64,000 nt of DNA from Sphingomonas sp. G-3-2-10. Its GTDB lineage: Bacteria; Pseudomonadota; Alphaproteobacteria; Sphingomonadales; Sphingomonadaceae. The position numbers were made by a program, and so were the translations under genes. The stretch covers positions 434,001 to 498,000 of the forward strand of contig NZ_JABBFY010000001.1 of NCBI RefSeq assembly GCF_012927115.1, given 5' to 3'. The notes under the pieces are model-generated. The model saw only the letters and a program-made list of their open reading frames with translations, was not told the DNA's origin and did no database searches. Shown here piece by piece: positions 9,328-17,079 of the stretch; position 1 is the first letter of the stretch; every line of letters begins with the position of its first letter.

Positions 9328-9479
9328 TTCAAGGGACCTCCAAGTGCCTTACGGCTGTCGTTGAACAAAGCTGCCTTGCGGTTGGAAGTCCCATGGGGCA
9401 GCGGGAAGCGGGCATTTAGGGTCGGCGAGTCCGCGTGTAAAGTGATTCTTGATCCGTATTTTTCCGCCGGGGGCGAACT

Positions 9480-10448
9480 GTGACGATTGTACGACAACCG
9501 ACGCGGGCAGGGGTGCGGGACGCAGCCGCAAAGATCGCAGCCATTCTGCCGCAAACGCCTCTTCTTACAGCGGAAATTCACGGGCAGCAGGTTTCGTTCA
9601 AGGCCGAGACGCTGCAACCGGTCGGGGCGTTCAAGATACGCGGCGCATGGCATCGGCTGACGGCTTTGGACCCCGCGACTCGCGACAAAGGCGTCGTCGC
9701 CTTTTCATCGGGCAATCATGCGCAGGGCGTGGCCTGGGCAGCGAAGCGGCTGGGCATTCCCGCGGTGATCGTGATGCCGGCCGATGCGCCCAAAGTGAAG
9801 CTGGAAGCGACGATGGCGATGGGCGCGGAAATCGTCCGCTACGATCGCGCGACCGAGAATCGCGAGAAGATCGCCGCGCATCTCGCCCATGCCCGCGGCG
9901 CCACTCTGGTGCCGAGTTTCGACGATGCGTGGATCATCGAGGGTCAGGGGAGCCTGGGTATCGAGGCGATGACCCAGATGGTCGAAGCGAAGCTGCCCGA
10001 TCCGGATCATGTGATCGTGCCATGCGGTGGCGGCGGGCTGGCCGCGGGAGTCGCGCTGGCGCTGCCCGAAGCGGACATGGTCCTTGTAGAACCCGAAGGG
10101 TGGGACGATATGCGCCGCAGCCTGGAAGCGGGCTGGATCGAGCCCGTGGGCGACAATCCGCCGCTTACGGCCTGCGATGCGCTCCAGACGAAGCAGGTGT
10201 CGCCGCTGACCTTCGACGTGCTGTCGCGGCGCGATGCGAAGGGCGTGGCGGTGAGCGAATATGAGGTGCGCGAGGCCCAGCGCTGGGCGGCGCGGACACT
10301 CAGGCTGGTGGTGGAGCCGGGCGGCGCGGTGGCGCTGGCGGCGCTGCTGGCGCGAAAGGTTGAGATCAGGCCGGGGACGCTCGTGATCCTCTCCGGCGGC
10401 AATGCGGATCCCGAAGCCTATGCCCGGGTGCTCGCGACGAAGGACTGA
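9480..10448 (+). CDS. Threonine/serine dehydratase
   Basis: A 322-residue fold II PLP enzyme. The PLP lysine is K52 in VGAFKIRGAW, the substrate loop is SSGNHAQGVA, and the phosphate-binding glycine loop is CGGGGLAAG. It has no C-terminal ACT regulatory domain, so it resembles catabolic threonine/serine dehydratases rather than IlvA of isoleucine synthesis. The expected product is 2-oxobutanoate or pyruvate plus ammonia. The start is a GTG. Three short genes follow in tight coupling. Confidence 0.88.
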   Translation: MTIVRQPTRAGVRDAAAKIAAILPQTPLLTAEIHGQQVSFKAETLQPVGAFKIRGAWHRLTALDPATRDKGVVAFSSGNHAQGVAWAAKRLGIPAVIVMPADAPKVKLEATMAMGAEIVRYDRATENREKIAAHLAHARGATLVPSFDDAWIIEGQGSLGIEAMTQMVEAKLPDPDHVIVPCGGGGLAAGVALALPEADMVLVEPEGWDDMRRSLEAGWIEPVGDNPPLTACDALQTKQVSPLTFDVLSRRDAKGVAVSEYEVREAQRWAARTLRLVVEPGGAVALAALLARKVEIRPGTLVILSGGNADPEAYARVLATKD

Positions 10449-10450
10449 AG

Positions 10451-10624
10451 GTGACCCAAGTGGCCGGTAATTTCCTGGCGAATCTGCTCAGTGGCGCGGC
10501 ATGGCTGCTCACGCACGGCGTCTATGGCATGTTGCGGGTGATCTATCGCCGCGACGTGAAGTGGATGGCGCTGTTCGCGGCGATCATCTTGGGCGTCGTG
10601 CTGCTGGTGCGGTGGGCGCTGTGA
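10451..10624 (+). CDS. Small membrane protein, 57 residues
   Basis: A GTG start 2 bp after the dehydratase stop, with AAGGA just upstream. The predicted peptide has a weakly hydrophobic N-terminus, a basic YRRD segment and a strong C-terminal transmembrane helix (LFAAIILGVVLLVRWAL). Its stop overlaps the next GTG. Function unknown; support comes from coding-like composition and the coupled arrangement only. Confidence 0.6.
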   Translation: MTQVAGNFLANLLSGAAWLLTHGVYGMLRVIYRRDVKWMALFAAIILGVVLLVRWAL

Positions 10625-10800
10625 GCCCGCAGATTGGCACCGCTGCATCGCTGACGCTTAGCATTCTGGTGCTGGCGGCGCTGTTTCTCGCCTGGGGCGG
10701 GTGGCAGATGTATTTCCGCCGCAACGACAAGCGCAAGGGCGTGCTGATGTGGATCTGCGCGGTCGTGCTGCTCGGCAATGTCGCGATCTGGACGGTCTGA
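10621..10800 (+). CDS. Small two-helix membrane protein, 59 residues
   Basis: Starts at a GTG overlapping the previous stop (GTGA). Two hydrophobic helices (around residues 9-28 and 42-58) flank a very basic loop, FRRNDKRKG. It ends two bases before the DUF2093 start, so the four genes from the dehydratase on look like one transcript. No family recognised. Confidence 0.65.
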   Translation: MSPQIGTAASLTLSILVLAALFLAWGGWQMYFRRNDKRKGVLMWICAVVLLGNVAIWTV

Positions 10801-10801
10801 G

Positions 10802-11017
10802 ATGTTCGGTTCGGCGGGACAAGCGGTGTTGCGGTACGAAGCCGCGGATTTCGATGTGCTCCAGCGCGGTGCCTATGTGCTGTGCGCGGTCAGTGGGGAG
10901 CGGATCGCGCTTGAGGACCTGAAATATTGGAGCATTGAGTTTCAGGAAGCCTATCGCGGCGCCGACGAAGCGACCGCCGCGGCGCTCGCGGGTGGCGCGA
11001 AGAATCTGAAGCGTTAA
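10802..11017 (+). CDS. DUF2093 domain-containing protein
   Basis: A 71-residue soluble protein starting at an ATG directly after the previous stop. The sequence (VLRYEAADFDVLQRGAYVLC, then IALEDLKYWS) matches the small alphaproteobacterial DUF2093 family in both length and motif. No function is established. An upstream ATG in the same frame lies inside the preceding gene and was not used. Confidence 0.82.
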   Translation: MFGSAGQAVLRYEAADFDVLQRGAYVLCAVSGERIALEDLKYWSIEFQEAYRGADEATAAALAGGAKNLKR

Positions 11018-11027
11018 CCCGGCAGTT

Positions 11028-11279
11028 TCAGCGCGGGCGGCTCTTCGTCTTCAGGATCTGGAGCGCCGCGAAATAGGCCGCGCCGAAGAAGACGATCGCC
11101 ACGATCAGCGGCCAGCCCGCGCCCTGCCCGGGCGTAAGCGCGCCGGCGATCCAGATGGCGAGGATCGGCACCAGGATCAGCGCCGCGGTCACGCCCCATG
11201 CGGCGCCGTTCAGCGGGCGGGCGCTTAGCAGCGAGGCATTGGGTTCATAGCGGAACCAGGCGTTGCTCGTATCGGTCAT
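11028..11279 (-). CDS. Hypothetical two-helix membrane protein
   Basis: An 83-residue protein with a polar N-terminus and two transmembrane helices (about residues 27-46 and 55-75), ending in KTKSRPR. It is convergent with the DUF2093 gene, 10 bp between stops. I do not recognise a family. Confidence 0.65.
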   Translation of the reverse strand: MTDTSNAWFRYEPNASLLSARPLNGAAWGVTAALILVPILAIWIAGALTPGQGAGWPLIVAIVFFGAAYFAALQILKTKSRPR

Positions 11280-11310
11280 GGGCGGAGCCTAGCCGATCGT
11301 GCGCGGGCGC

Positions 11311-11775
11311 TCAATCATGGTCGGGATGCTGGCGGCTGGTCGCCCGGATCGCTTCGGCCCAGTCGGGGTCGTCCGCGCCGGTCTCGCCTTCATCGGGCAG
11401 CGCGCCAAGGTCAGCGAACCACGGCATCCGCGCTTCGCTGCCCATCTGGACCTTCGGCTCGAAGGCGGCGGGATCATCGAGCGTACCGATCATCAGATTG
11501 GTGCGGCCGCTGTTGCCGCGATAGAAAAGCGGGGTGCCGCAGGCGGCGCAGAAGCCGCGATCGACATGTTCCGAGCTGCGGAAGGTGGCGGGCTCGCCGC
11601 GCGTCCAGGCCAGCGCCTCGTTGGGCGCGGCGACGAGGGCGGCGAACAGATTGCCGCTCGCCTTCTGGCACATGCGGCAATGGCAGAGGTGCGAATTGTC
11701 GAGCATCGCCGACGCCCGGTACCGGACCGCGCCGCACTGGCAGCCGCCCGTCACCGTGACGTCGATATGCTTCAT
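11311..11775 (-). CDS. GFA family zinc protein
   Basis: A 154-residue protein of the GFA (glutathione-dependent formaldehyde-activating) fold. The cysteine pattern is present: CQC near the N-terminus, CHCRMC in the middle and CAACGTPLF later, which bind zinc. Most members are not formaldehyde-activating enzymes and their substrates are unknown. The start is 4 bp from the stop of the upstream hydrolase on the same strand, so the two are probably co-transcribed. Confidence 0.88.
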   Translation of the reverse strand: MKHIDVTVTGGCQCGAVRYRASAMLDNSHLCHCRMCQKASGNLFAALVAAPNEALAWTRGEPATFRSSEHVDRGFCAACGTPLFYRGNSGRTNLMIGTLDDPAAFEPKVQMGSEARMPWFADLGALPDEGETGADDPDWAEAIRATSRQHPDHD

Positions 11776-11779
11776 GCGA

Positions 11780-12436
11780 TCACCGGATCGGCGAGTTGGG
11801 GTCGAGGCGCATGTCGAGATAGTTGTCCACGCTGCCCATCAGTTGGTCCATTTCATGCTCGAAGAAATGGTTCGCGCCGGGGATGGTGTCGTGGTGAATC
11901 GTGATGTGACGCTGGGTGCGCAGCTTGTCGACGAGCTTCTGCACCGCGCCCGGCGTGACGACTTCGTCATTCTCGCCCTGCACGATGATGCCGGAGGCCG
12001 GGCACGGGGCGAGGAAGGTGAAGTCGAACATGTTCGCCGGCGGCGCGACCGAGATGAAGCCGCGGATTTCCGGGCGGCGCATCAGCAGCTGCATGCCGAT
12101 CCACGCGCCGAAGCCGAAGCCGGCGACCCAGGTGGTCGATGCTTCCGGGTGGAAGCTCTGCACCCAGTCGAGCGCCGAGGCGGCGTCGGAGAGTTCGCCG
12201 ATGCCATTGTCGAACGTGCCCTGGCTCTTGCCCACGCCACGGAAATTGAAGCGCAACGTTGCGAAACCGCGACGCTGGAAGGTCTTGTACATCTCCTGGA
12301 CGATGCGGTTGTTCATCGTGCCGCCCGCGTTCGGATGCGGGTGGAGGATCATCGCCACGGGCGCGCGCGGCTTGGGCGCAGGGGCGAAACGGCCTTCGAG
12401 GCGGCCTTCGGGACCGGGGAAAATGACTTCTGGCAT
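11780..12436 (-). CDS. Alpha/beta hydrolase-fold protein with nucleophile serine replaced
   Basis: A 218-residue COG2945-like alpha/beta hydrolase. The fold signatures are clear: MILHPHPNAGGTMNN, FNFRGVGKSQGTFD, and a late Asp/His region (GENDEVVTPG, PGANHFF). At the nucleophile elbow the sequence reads VAGFGFGAWIG, where G-x-S-x-G would be expected, so the catalytic serine is a glycine. It may be a non-hydrolytic relative or use another residue. Divergent from the cysteine desulfurase pair with 89 bp between starts. Confidence 0.85.
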   Translation of the reverse strand: MPEVIFPGPEGRLEGRFAPAPKPRAPVAMILHPHPNAGGTMNNRIVQEMYKTFQRRGFATLRFNFRGVGKSQGTFDNGIGELSDAASALDWVQSFHPEASTTWVAGFGFGAWIGMQLLMRRPEIRGFISVAPPANMFDFTFLAPCPASGIIVQGENDEVVTPGAVQKLVDKLRTQRHITIHHDTIPGANHFFEHEMDQLMGSVDNYLDMRLDPNSPIR

Positions 12437-12525
12437 CGATGACCTGCTGAATATCTATGGGCGCCGGTGGAGCGCGTGAAGTTGCGCGCTATATAGGCAC
12501 AGCGCGTTTTTGCGCAATTGGAACG

Positions 12526-13602
12526 ATGAACTTGGCCGAACGCATCTATCTCGATCACGCCGCGACTTCGCCGATGCGCCCGGAAGCGCGCGAAGCGATG
12601 GTCGAGGGGATGCTGCATTGGGCCAATCCGAGCAGCCCGCACGCAGACGGCCGCAACGCGCGCCGCCAGATCGAGGATGCGCGCCGCCGCGTCGGGCAGA
12701 AGCTGAACTGGGGCGGGCATCTGATCTTCACCAGCGGGGCGAGCGAAGCGCTGATGCTGGCGCTGGGCCGGGCCAAGGGCGGGCCGCGGATCGTCTCGTC
12801 GGTCGAGCATGACGCGGTGCTGCGCGCCGCGCCGGGCGCCGAAGTAATGCCGGTCGATCGCGAAGGCGAGTTCGACAAGGCGTGGCTGGAAGCGCGACTG
12901 GCCAAGGGCGACCGGCCGGTGGTCGCGGTGCAGCATGTGAACCCGGAGACGGGGCGCAAGAACCTGATTGGCGACATCACGCATATGGTGCGCGGCGCGG
13001 GCGGGATGGTGATCGCGGATTGCGCGCAATCGACCGGCAAATATCCGCTACCGACCGCCGATATGGTGGTGATTTCCGCGCACAAGTTCGGCGGGCCGCC
13101 GGGCGTGGGCGCGCTGCTGGTGCATGACATCGCGACGCTGGAGCCGACGGGCGGGCAGGAATTCGGCTATCGCGGCGGGACCGAGAACCTGCCTGCCATC
13201 CTCGGTTTTGCCGCGGCGCTGGAAGCGTGCCGCCAATGGGTGGACGAGGATATGCTCGCCGCGCTGCGCCGGATGCGCGACGCGATCGGCGATGCGGGCG
13301 GGCGCTTCGTCGGTGGCTATGGCGAGTTCAGCGGCTTTATCTTCCCCATCGCGATGCCGGGAATGGATGCGCGGATTCAGGTGATGCGGTTCGACATGGT
13401 CGGCTTCTCGGTATCGGCGGGCAGCGCCTGCGCCTCGGGTACGCTGAAGCCCAGCCGCGTGCTGGCGGCGTTCGGCATTCCCGAGGATGTCGCCAAGCGC
13501 ACGATCCGCATGAGCATCGGCTGGAGCACGACACCGGCCGAGATCGACGCCTTTACCGACGCCTGGGTGAAGATCGCGGCGGAGGCATCCGCCCGGGCAT
13601 GA
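12526..13602 (+). CDS. Cysteine desulfurase family protein (first of a pair)
   Basis: A 358-residue PLP-dependent aminotransferase-fold enzyme of the NifS/IscS group. The PLP lysine is K187 in ISAHKFGGPPG and the sulfur-accepting cysteine is C302 in SAGSACASG. It mobilises sulfur from cysteine for Fe-S clusters or thio-modification. The ATG at 12526 is chosen because the protein then begins at the conserved RIYLDHAAT; an in-frame ATG further up has no family similarity. Its end overlaps the second desulfurase by 4 bp. Confidence 0.9.
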   Translation: MNLAERIYLDHAATSPMRPEAREAMVEGMLHWANPSSPHADGRNARRQIEDARRRVGQKLNWGGHLIFTSGASEALMLALGRAKGGPRIVSSVEHDAVLRAAPGAEVMPVDREGEFDKAWLEARLAKGDRPVVAVQHVNPETGRKNLIGDITHMVRGAGGMVIADCAQSTGKYPLPTADMVVISAHKFGGPPGVGALLVHDIATLEPTGGQEFGYRGGTENLPAILGFAAALEACRQWVDEDMLAALRRMRDAIGDAGGRFVGGYGEFSGFIFPIAMPGMDARIQVMRFDMVGFSVSAGSACASGTLKPSRVLAAFGIPEDVAKRTIRMSIGWSTTPAEIDAFTDAWVKIAAEASARA

Positions 13603-14678
13603 TCTATCTCGATTATCAGGCGACGACTCCGATCGCCCCCGAAGCATTCGCCGCGATGCGGCCGTGGCTGGAGAGCAATTTCGCCAATCCGCACTCCGCG
13701 CATGCGCCGGGACGCAGCGCTCGCGCGGCTGTGGCGGTGGCGCGCGATCAGGTGGCCGGGTTGCTGTCTGAGAATGGCGAAGTGAATTTCACCAGCGGGG
13801 CTACCGAGGCGCTCAACTGGGCGATCAAGGGTGTCGGGCCGGGGAGGGTGGTGACGCTGGCCACCGAACATGCCGCGGTGCTCGATACCGCCGCGACGCG
13901 CGATGTGGAGGTGCTGGCGGTCGGCCCTGACGGGCGCGTCGATCTGGACCTCGCCCGCGCCGCGATCCGCCCGGGCACCGCGCTCGTCTCCGCGATGCTG
14001 GTCAATAACGAGATCGGCGTGATCCAGCCGGTCGCCGAGCTGGCCGCGATGGCGCATCAGGTAGGGGCGCTGTTCCTGTGCGATGCGGTGCAGGGCTATG
14101 GCCGGGTTCTTATTCCCGATGAATGCGACCTGGTCGCCCTCTCCGCGCACAAGATCCACGGCCCCAAGGGGATCGGCGCGCTATGGATCCGCGACGGCGT
14201 GACGCTGACCCCGCTGATGCATGGCGGCGGACAGGAGCCCGGCGGCCGATCGGGTACGCTTTCGCCCGCGCTGTGCGCCGGGTTCGGCGTCGCGGCGCGT
14301 ATCGCGAAGGAGCGTTTCGGCGCGGATCATGCGCATGCCGAGCAATTGTTCCGGGCGGCGCGCGCGCATCTGGGCGAGGAATGGGTCCTCAACGGTTCGC
14401 CGGACCATCGCTATCACGGCAATCTCAACCTTCGCCGCCAGGGCCTCGACGTTGCGCGGCTGATGTCCGAATTGCGCGACATCGCCTTTTCCGCCGGATC
14501 GGCCTGCGCCAGCGGATCGGGCCGCCCCAGCCATGTGCTGCGCGCGATCGGCTTGTCCGACGCGGAGGCACGTTCCAGCATCCGGCTTGGCTTCGGCCGC
14601 TATACGACCGAAGAGGAATTGATGACCGCGCTCACCCGAATCGATGCTGCCGCGCGCAGCCAGAACGTCGCCGCATGA
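13599..14678 (+). CDS. Cysteine desulfurase (second of a pair)
   Basis: A 359-residue NifS/IscS-type enzyme starting MIYLDYQATTP. K185 in LSAHKIHGPKG is the PLP lysine and C303 in SAGSACASGSG is the active cysteine. It overlaps both neighbours by 4 bp (ATGA), so desulfurase, desulfurase and ferredoxin form one translational unit. The two desulfurases are clearly diverged rather than a recent duplication. Which Fe-S system they serve cannot be told, because no isc or suf scaffold genes are in the window apart from a distant sufE. Confidence 0.92.
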   Translation: MIYLDYQATTPIAPEAFAAMRPWLESNFANPHSAHAPGRSARAAVAVARDQVAGLLSENGEVNFTSGATEALNWAIKGVGPGRVVTLATEHAAVLDTAATRDVEVLAVGPDGRVDLDLARAAIRPGTALVSAMLVNNEIGVIQPVAELAAMAHQVGALFLCDAVQGYGRVLIPDECDLVALSAHKIHGPKGIGALWIRDGVTLTPLMHGGGQEPGGRSGTLSPALCAGFGVAARIAKERFGADHAHAEQLFRAARAHLGEEWVLNGSPDHRYHGNLNLRRQGLDVARLMSELRDIAFSAGSACASGSGRPSHVLRAIGLSDAEARSSIRLGFGRYTTEEELMTALTRIDAAARSQNVAA

Positions 14679-15007
14679 TCCGCGTCCGTTTCATTGGCAC
14701 CGATGGCGACACGCGCGAAGTCTCCGCGCCCGAGGGTTCGGGTCTGCTCGAGATCGCTCAGGCCGATGGCCAGCCGCTGGAAGGAACGTGCGAAGGCCAG
14801 ATGGCCTGTTCGACCTGTCACGTGATCGTCGATGCCGCGGATTTCGACCGGCTGCCGCCAGCGGTGGAAGAGGAAGAGGATATGCTGGACCTGGCCTTCG
14901 GCGCGACGCGGACCAGCCGGCTCGCCTGCCAGATCGTGCTAACCCCCGAACTCGACGGGATCACCGTCCGCATTCCCTCCGAACATCGCGATATGCAGGG
15001 GCGCTGA
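14675..15007 (+). CDS. [2Fe-2S] ferredoxin, adrenodoxin type
   Basis: A 110-residue ferredoxin. The cluster ligands are C39, C45, C48 and C85 in GTCEGQMACSTCH and RLACQ, with the acidic loop EEEEDMLD between them that usually contacts the reductase. Adrenodoxin-type ferredoxins supply electrons for Fe-S cluster assembly, which fits the two upstream desulfurases. It starts at an ATG overlapping the desulfurase stop. Confidence 0.93.
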   Translation: MIRVRFIGTDGDTREVSAPEGSGLLEIAQADGQPLEGTCEGQMACSTCHVIVDAADFDRLPPAVEEEEDMLDLAFGATRTSRLACQIVLTPELDGITVRIPSEHRDMQGR

Positions 15008-15042
15008 ACGTAACAGGCGCTTTGCCATTCCACAGTCGCCAT

Positions 15043-15062
15043 GCTCCGGCGAAGGCCGGAGC
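15043..15062. repeat. Palindromic repeat, copy 1
   Basis: GCTCCGGCGAAGGCCGGAGC, a near-perfect palindrome that would form a short hairpin. The same unit recurs in inverted orientation 28 bp further on and again at 16574. Such short GC-rich palindromes are scattered between genes in sphingomonads. Confidence 0.75.
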
Positions 15063-15090
15063 TTTGGAAGGGGAATGGGTGGCGGCCAAC

Positions 15091-15110
15091 GCTCCGGCCT
15101 TCGCCGGAGT
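15091..15110. repeat. Palindromic repeat, copy 2 (inverted)
   Basis: CTCCGGCCTTCGCCGGAG, the reverse complement of copy 1. The pair could form either two small hairpins or one larger cruciform-like structure downstream of the ferredoxin gene. Confidence 0.75.
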
Positions 15111-15161
15111 ACGATCCTGGCGCCCCAAATCTTGCAAGGGGCCAGAATATTTCGCGGGCCA

Positions 15162-15188
15162 TGTCACAACCCGCGCCGCCATCTCGTC
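15162..15188 (+). promoter_or_regulatory. Predicted ECF41-type promoter
   Basis: TGTCACA at 15162-15168, then 16 bases, then CGTC at 15185-15188. This matches the promoter form described for ECF41 sigma factors (TGTCACA, 16 bp, CGTC). It lies 33 bp upstream of the carboxymuconolactone decarboxylase-like gene, which is followed by the ECF41 gene itself, so the pair would be self-activating. Confidence 0.75.
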
Positions 15189-15220
15189 ATGCTTTCGGAA
15201 CCCAACCGAAAGGACATGAC

Positions 15221-15682
15221 ATGGACACCCGCCTGAACCCCTTCGCCGCCGATCCCGCCACGATGAAGGCATTCATCGATTTCAGCATGGGCATCAGCCC
15301 CAATCTGATCGATCCGCACCTTGCCCATCTGGTCAAGATCCGCGCGTCGCAGCTCAACGGCTGCGCCAATTGCCTGCACATGCACGCCGCCGAGGCGCGC
15401 AAGGATGGCGAGAGCGAGGACCGTATCCTGCTGACCGGCGCGTGGGAGGAAGCCCCGATCTATACCGACCGCGAACGCGCCGCACTCGCCTGGACCGATG
15501 CGCTGACCCTGCTTCCCGAAAGCCGCGCGCCGCGCCATGTCTATGACGAAGTCCATGCGCATTTCAGCGAGGACGAGATCGTGAAGCTGACCATGACCAT
15601 CGCGCTGATCAATGCCTGGAACCGTTTCGGCGCGGGCCTGCGCATGACGCAGAGCTTCGGCGTGCGGAAGGCGGCGGCCTGA
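15221..15682 (+). CDS. Carboxymuconolactone decarboxylase/AhpD-like protein
   Basis: A 153-residue all-helical protein of the CMD/AhpD family. The redox pair C48 and C51 with H55 (GCANCLHMH) is intact, so it may act as a thiol peroxidase-like enzyme. ATG 15221 is preferred because AAAGGA precedes it. It shares the TGATG junction with the sigma factor gene. ECF41 sigma factors are typically encoded beside a carboxymuconolactone decarboxylase, oxidoreductase or epimerase gene that is their main target, and this is such an arrangement. Confidence 0.9.
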   Translation: MDTRLNPFAADPATMKAFIDFSMGISPNLIDPHLAHLVKIRASQLNGCANCLHMHAAEARKDGESEDRILLTGAWEEAPIYTDRERAALAWTDALTLLPESRAPRHVYDEVHAHFSEDEIVKLTMTIALINAWNRFGAGLRMTQSFGVRKAAA

Positions 15683-16542
15683 TGGCTGATGCAGCCGAGA
15701 GCTTCGATCCGCTCCGCCCGAAACTGATCCGGGTGGCATACCGGATGCTGGGATCGGTCGCGGATGCCGAGGATGTGGTGCAGGATGCGTTCCTGCGCTG
15801 GATGGATGCCGATCGCGATGCGGTGGAGGTGCCCGAGGCGTTCCTCCGCCGCGTCGTGACCCGGCTGTGCCTCGATCAGCTCAAATCGGCGCGGGCGCGG
15901 CGGGAGACCTATGTCGGCCCGTGGCTGCCCGAGCCGGTGGTCGAGCCGGAGGATGCGGTGGAGGACGTGACCCTGCCGCTGCTGATCGCGCTCGAACGCC
16001 TCTCGCCGCTGGAGCGTGCGGCGTTCCTGCTGCACGACGTGTTCGGGCTGGGGTTCGACGAGATCGCCGAGACGATCCAGCGCGATTCCGCAGCGTGCCG
16101 TCAGCTTGCCAGCCGCGCCCGCGCGCATGTCCGCGCCGATCGCCCGCGCTTCGACATGCCCAGGGCGCACGGCATGGAAATCGCGGCGGCCTTTTTCGCG
16201 GCGTCGCGCGAAGGCAATATGAGCTCGCTGCGGGGGCTGCTCGCCAGCGATGTCGAGATATACTCGGACGGCGGAGGCAGGCGTCACGCGGGCCTCAAGC
16301 CGATCTTCGGCGTGGACGATGCGATCAAGCTGCACACCAGCCTCGCGCGCTTCTTCACCGGCGGGCAGTCGCGTCTGCTGCGCTATGGGCGGATCAACGG
16401 GCTGCCGGGCTTTATCACGATGGAAGCCGATGGGGTGATCCAGACCACGGCATTGCAGATCGAGGAGGGCCGGGTGACGCGCATCTATATCGTGCGCAAT
16501 CCCGACAAGCTCGCGCATCTTGAGGGGGCTGCGCTGCACTGA
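15682..16542 (+). CDS. ECF41-family RNA polymerase sigma factor
   Basis: A 286-residue extracytoplasmic-function sigma factor with regions 2 (GSVADAEDVVQDAFLRW) and 4 (ERAAFLLHDVFGLGFDEIAE). A SnoaL-like C-terminal extension of about 100 residues follows. All three ECF41 signatures are present: WLPEP in the linker, DGGGR in the extension and NPDKL near the end. In this family the extension itself controls activity and there is no separate anti-sigma factor; none is encoded here. It is coupled to the AhpD-like gene, and the predicted ECF41 promoter lies ahead of both. Confidence 0.93.
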   Translation: MADAAESFDPLRPKLIRVAYRMLGSVADAEDVVQDAFLRWMDADRDAVEVPEAFLRRVVTRLCLDQLKSARARRETYVGPWLPEPVVEPEDAVEDVTLPLLIALERLSPLERAAFLLHDVFGLGFDEIAETIQRDSAACRQLASRARAHVRADRPRFDMPRAHGMEIAAAFFAASREGNMSSLRGLLASDVEIYSDGGGRRHAGLKPIFGVDDAIKLHTSLARFFTGGQSRLLRYGRINGLPGFITMEADGVIQTTALQIEEGRVTRIYIVRNPDKLAHLEGAALH

Positions 16543-16573
16543 GCATTCGAGTGCGGGCCAGTCTGATCCAATC

Positions 16574-16597
16574 GTGCTCCGGCCTTCGCCGGAGCAC
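16574..16597. repeat. Palindromic repeat, copy 3
   Basis: GTGCTCCGGC, four bases, then GCCGGAGCAC: a perfect 10-bp stem. It is an extended copy of the unit at 15043 and 15091, placed 31 bp after the sigma factor stop, where it could also serve as a transcript 3' end. Confidence 0.75.
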
Positions 16598-16696
16598 TGC
16601 TTTGCTTAACCGGCGGCGATATAAGGGAACCAATCGCACCGCCCCCGCGTCCAGCACCAGCGGGGTTAATGGCCTGTCAGTCAGGAGAGAGTGCGC

Positions 16697-16996
16697 ATGA
16701 AAATCCTTCCCCTTGCCGCCGCCGCGGTTCTTGCCGCCTTCACGGTTCCGGCCAGCGCGTCGGTCACGCCGGCCACCGCGCCGCTAACCAGCACGATGGT
16801 GTCGACGATGATCGGGTCGAGCGCGGGCACCGCGATCGAGCAGGACCGCCGCCACTATCGCGAGCGCCGCTACCAGCGCGACCGCCGCTACGAGCGCCGT
16901 CACGCGCGTCGCGGCTATTGGAAGCGCACCTGCCGTACCTATTGGCGCAACGGCTATCGCCATCGCGACTGCCGCCGGGTCCGCTATTGGCGCTAA
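16697..16996 (+). CDS. Secreted Arg/Tyr-rich basic protein
   Basis: A 99-residue protein with a signal peptide (residues 1-24, ending near ASASV). A Thr/Ser-rich spacer follows, then a strongly basic tail of repeated R-R-x-Y-x-R units with two cysteines (CRTYW and DCRR). ATG 16697 is chosen over GTG 16691 because CAGGAGAG is better spaced from it. Such proteins are common and poorly characterised; it could bind acidic polysaccharide, but that is a guess. Confidence 0.72.
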   Translation: MKILPLAAAAVLAAFTVPASASVTPATAPLTSTMVSTMIGSSAGTAIEQDRRHYRERRYQRDRRYERRHARRGYWKRTCRTYWRNGYRHRDCRRVRYWR

Positions 16997-17020
16997 GCCG
17001 CTGAGGCGAGATGATATGAA

Positions 17021-17047
17021 GGGGCGGTCTGCGGGCCGCCCCTCTTG
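17021..17047 (+). terminator. Possible terminator before the SRP RNA
   Basis: GGGGCGG and CCGCCCC form a 7-bp GC stem with an 8-base loop, followed by TCTTG, so the U-run is weak. It would separate the basic-protein gene from the SRP RNA. Confidence 0.5.
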
Positions 17048-17079
17048 CGTCGCCGGATCACTTCCACCATATGCGCCGC

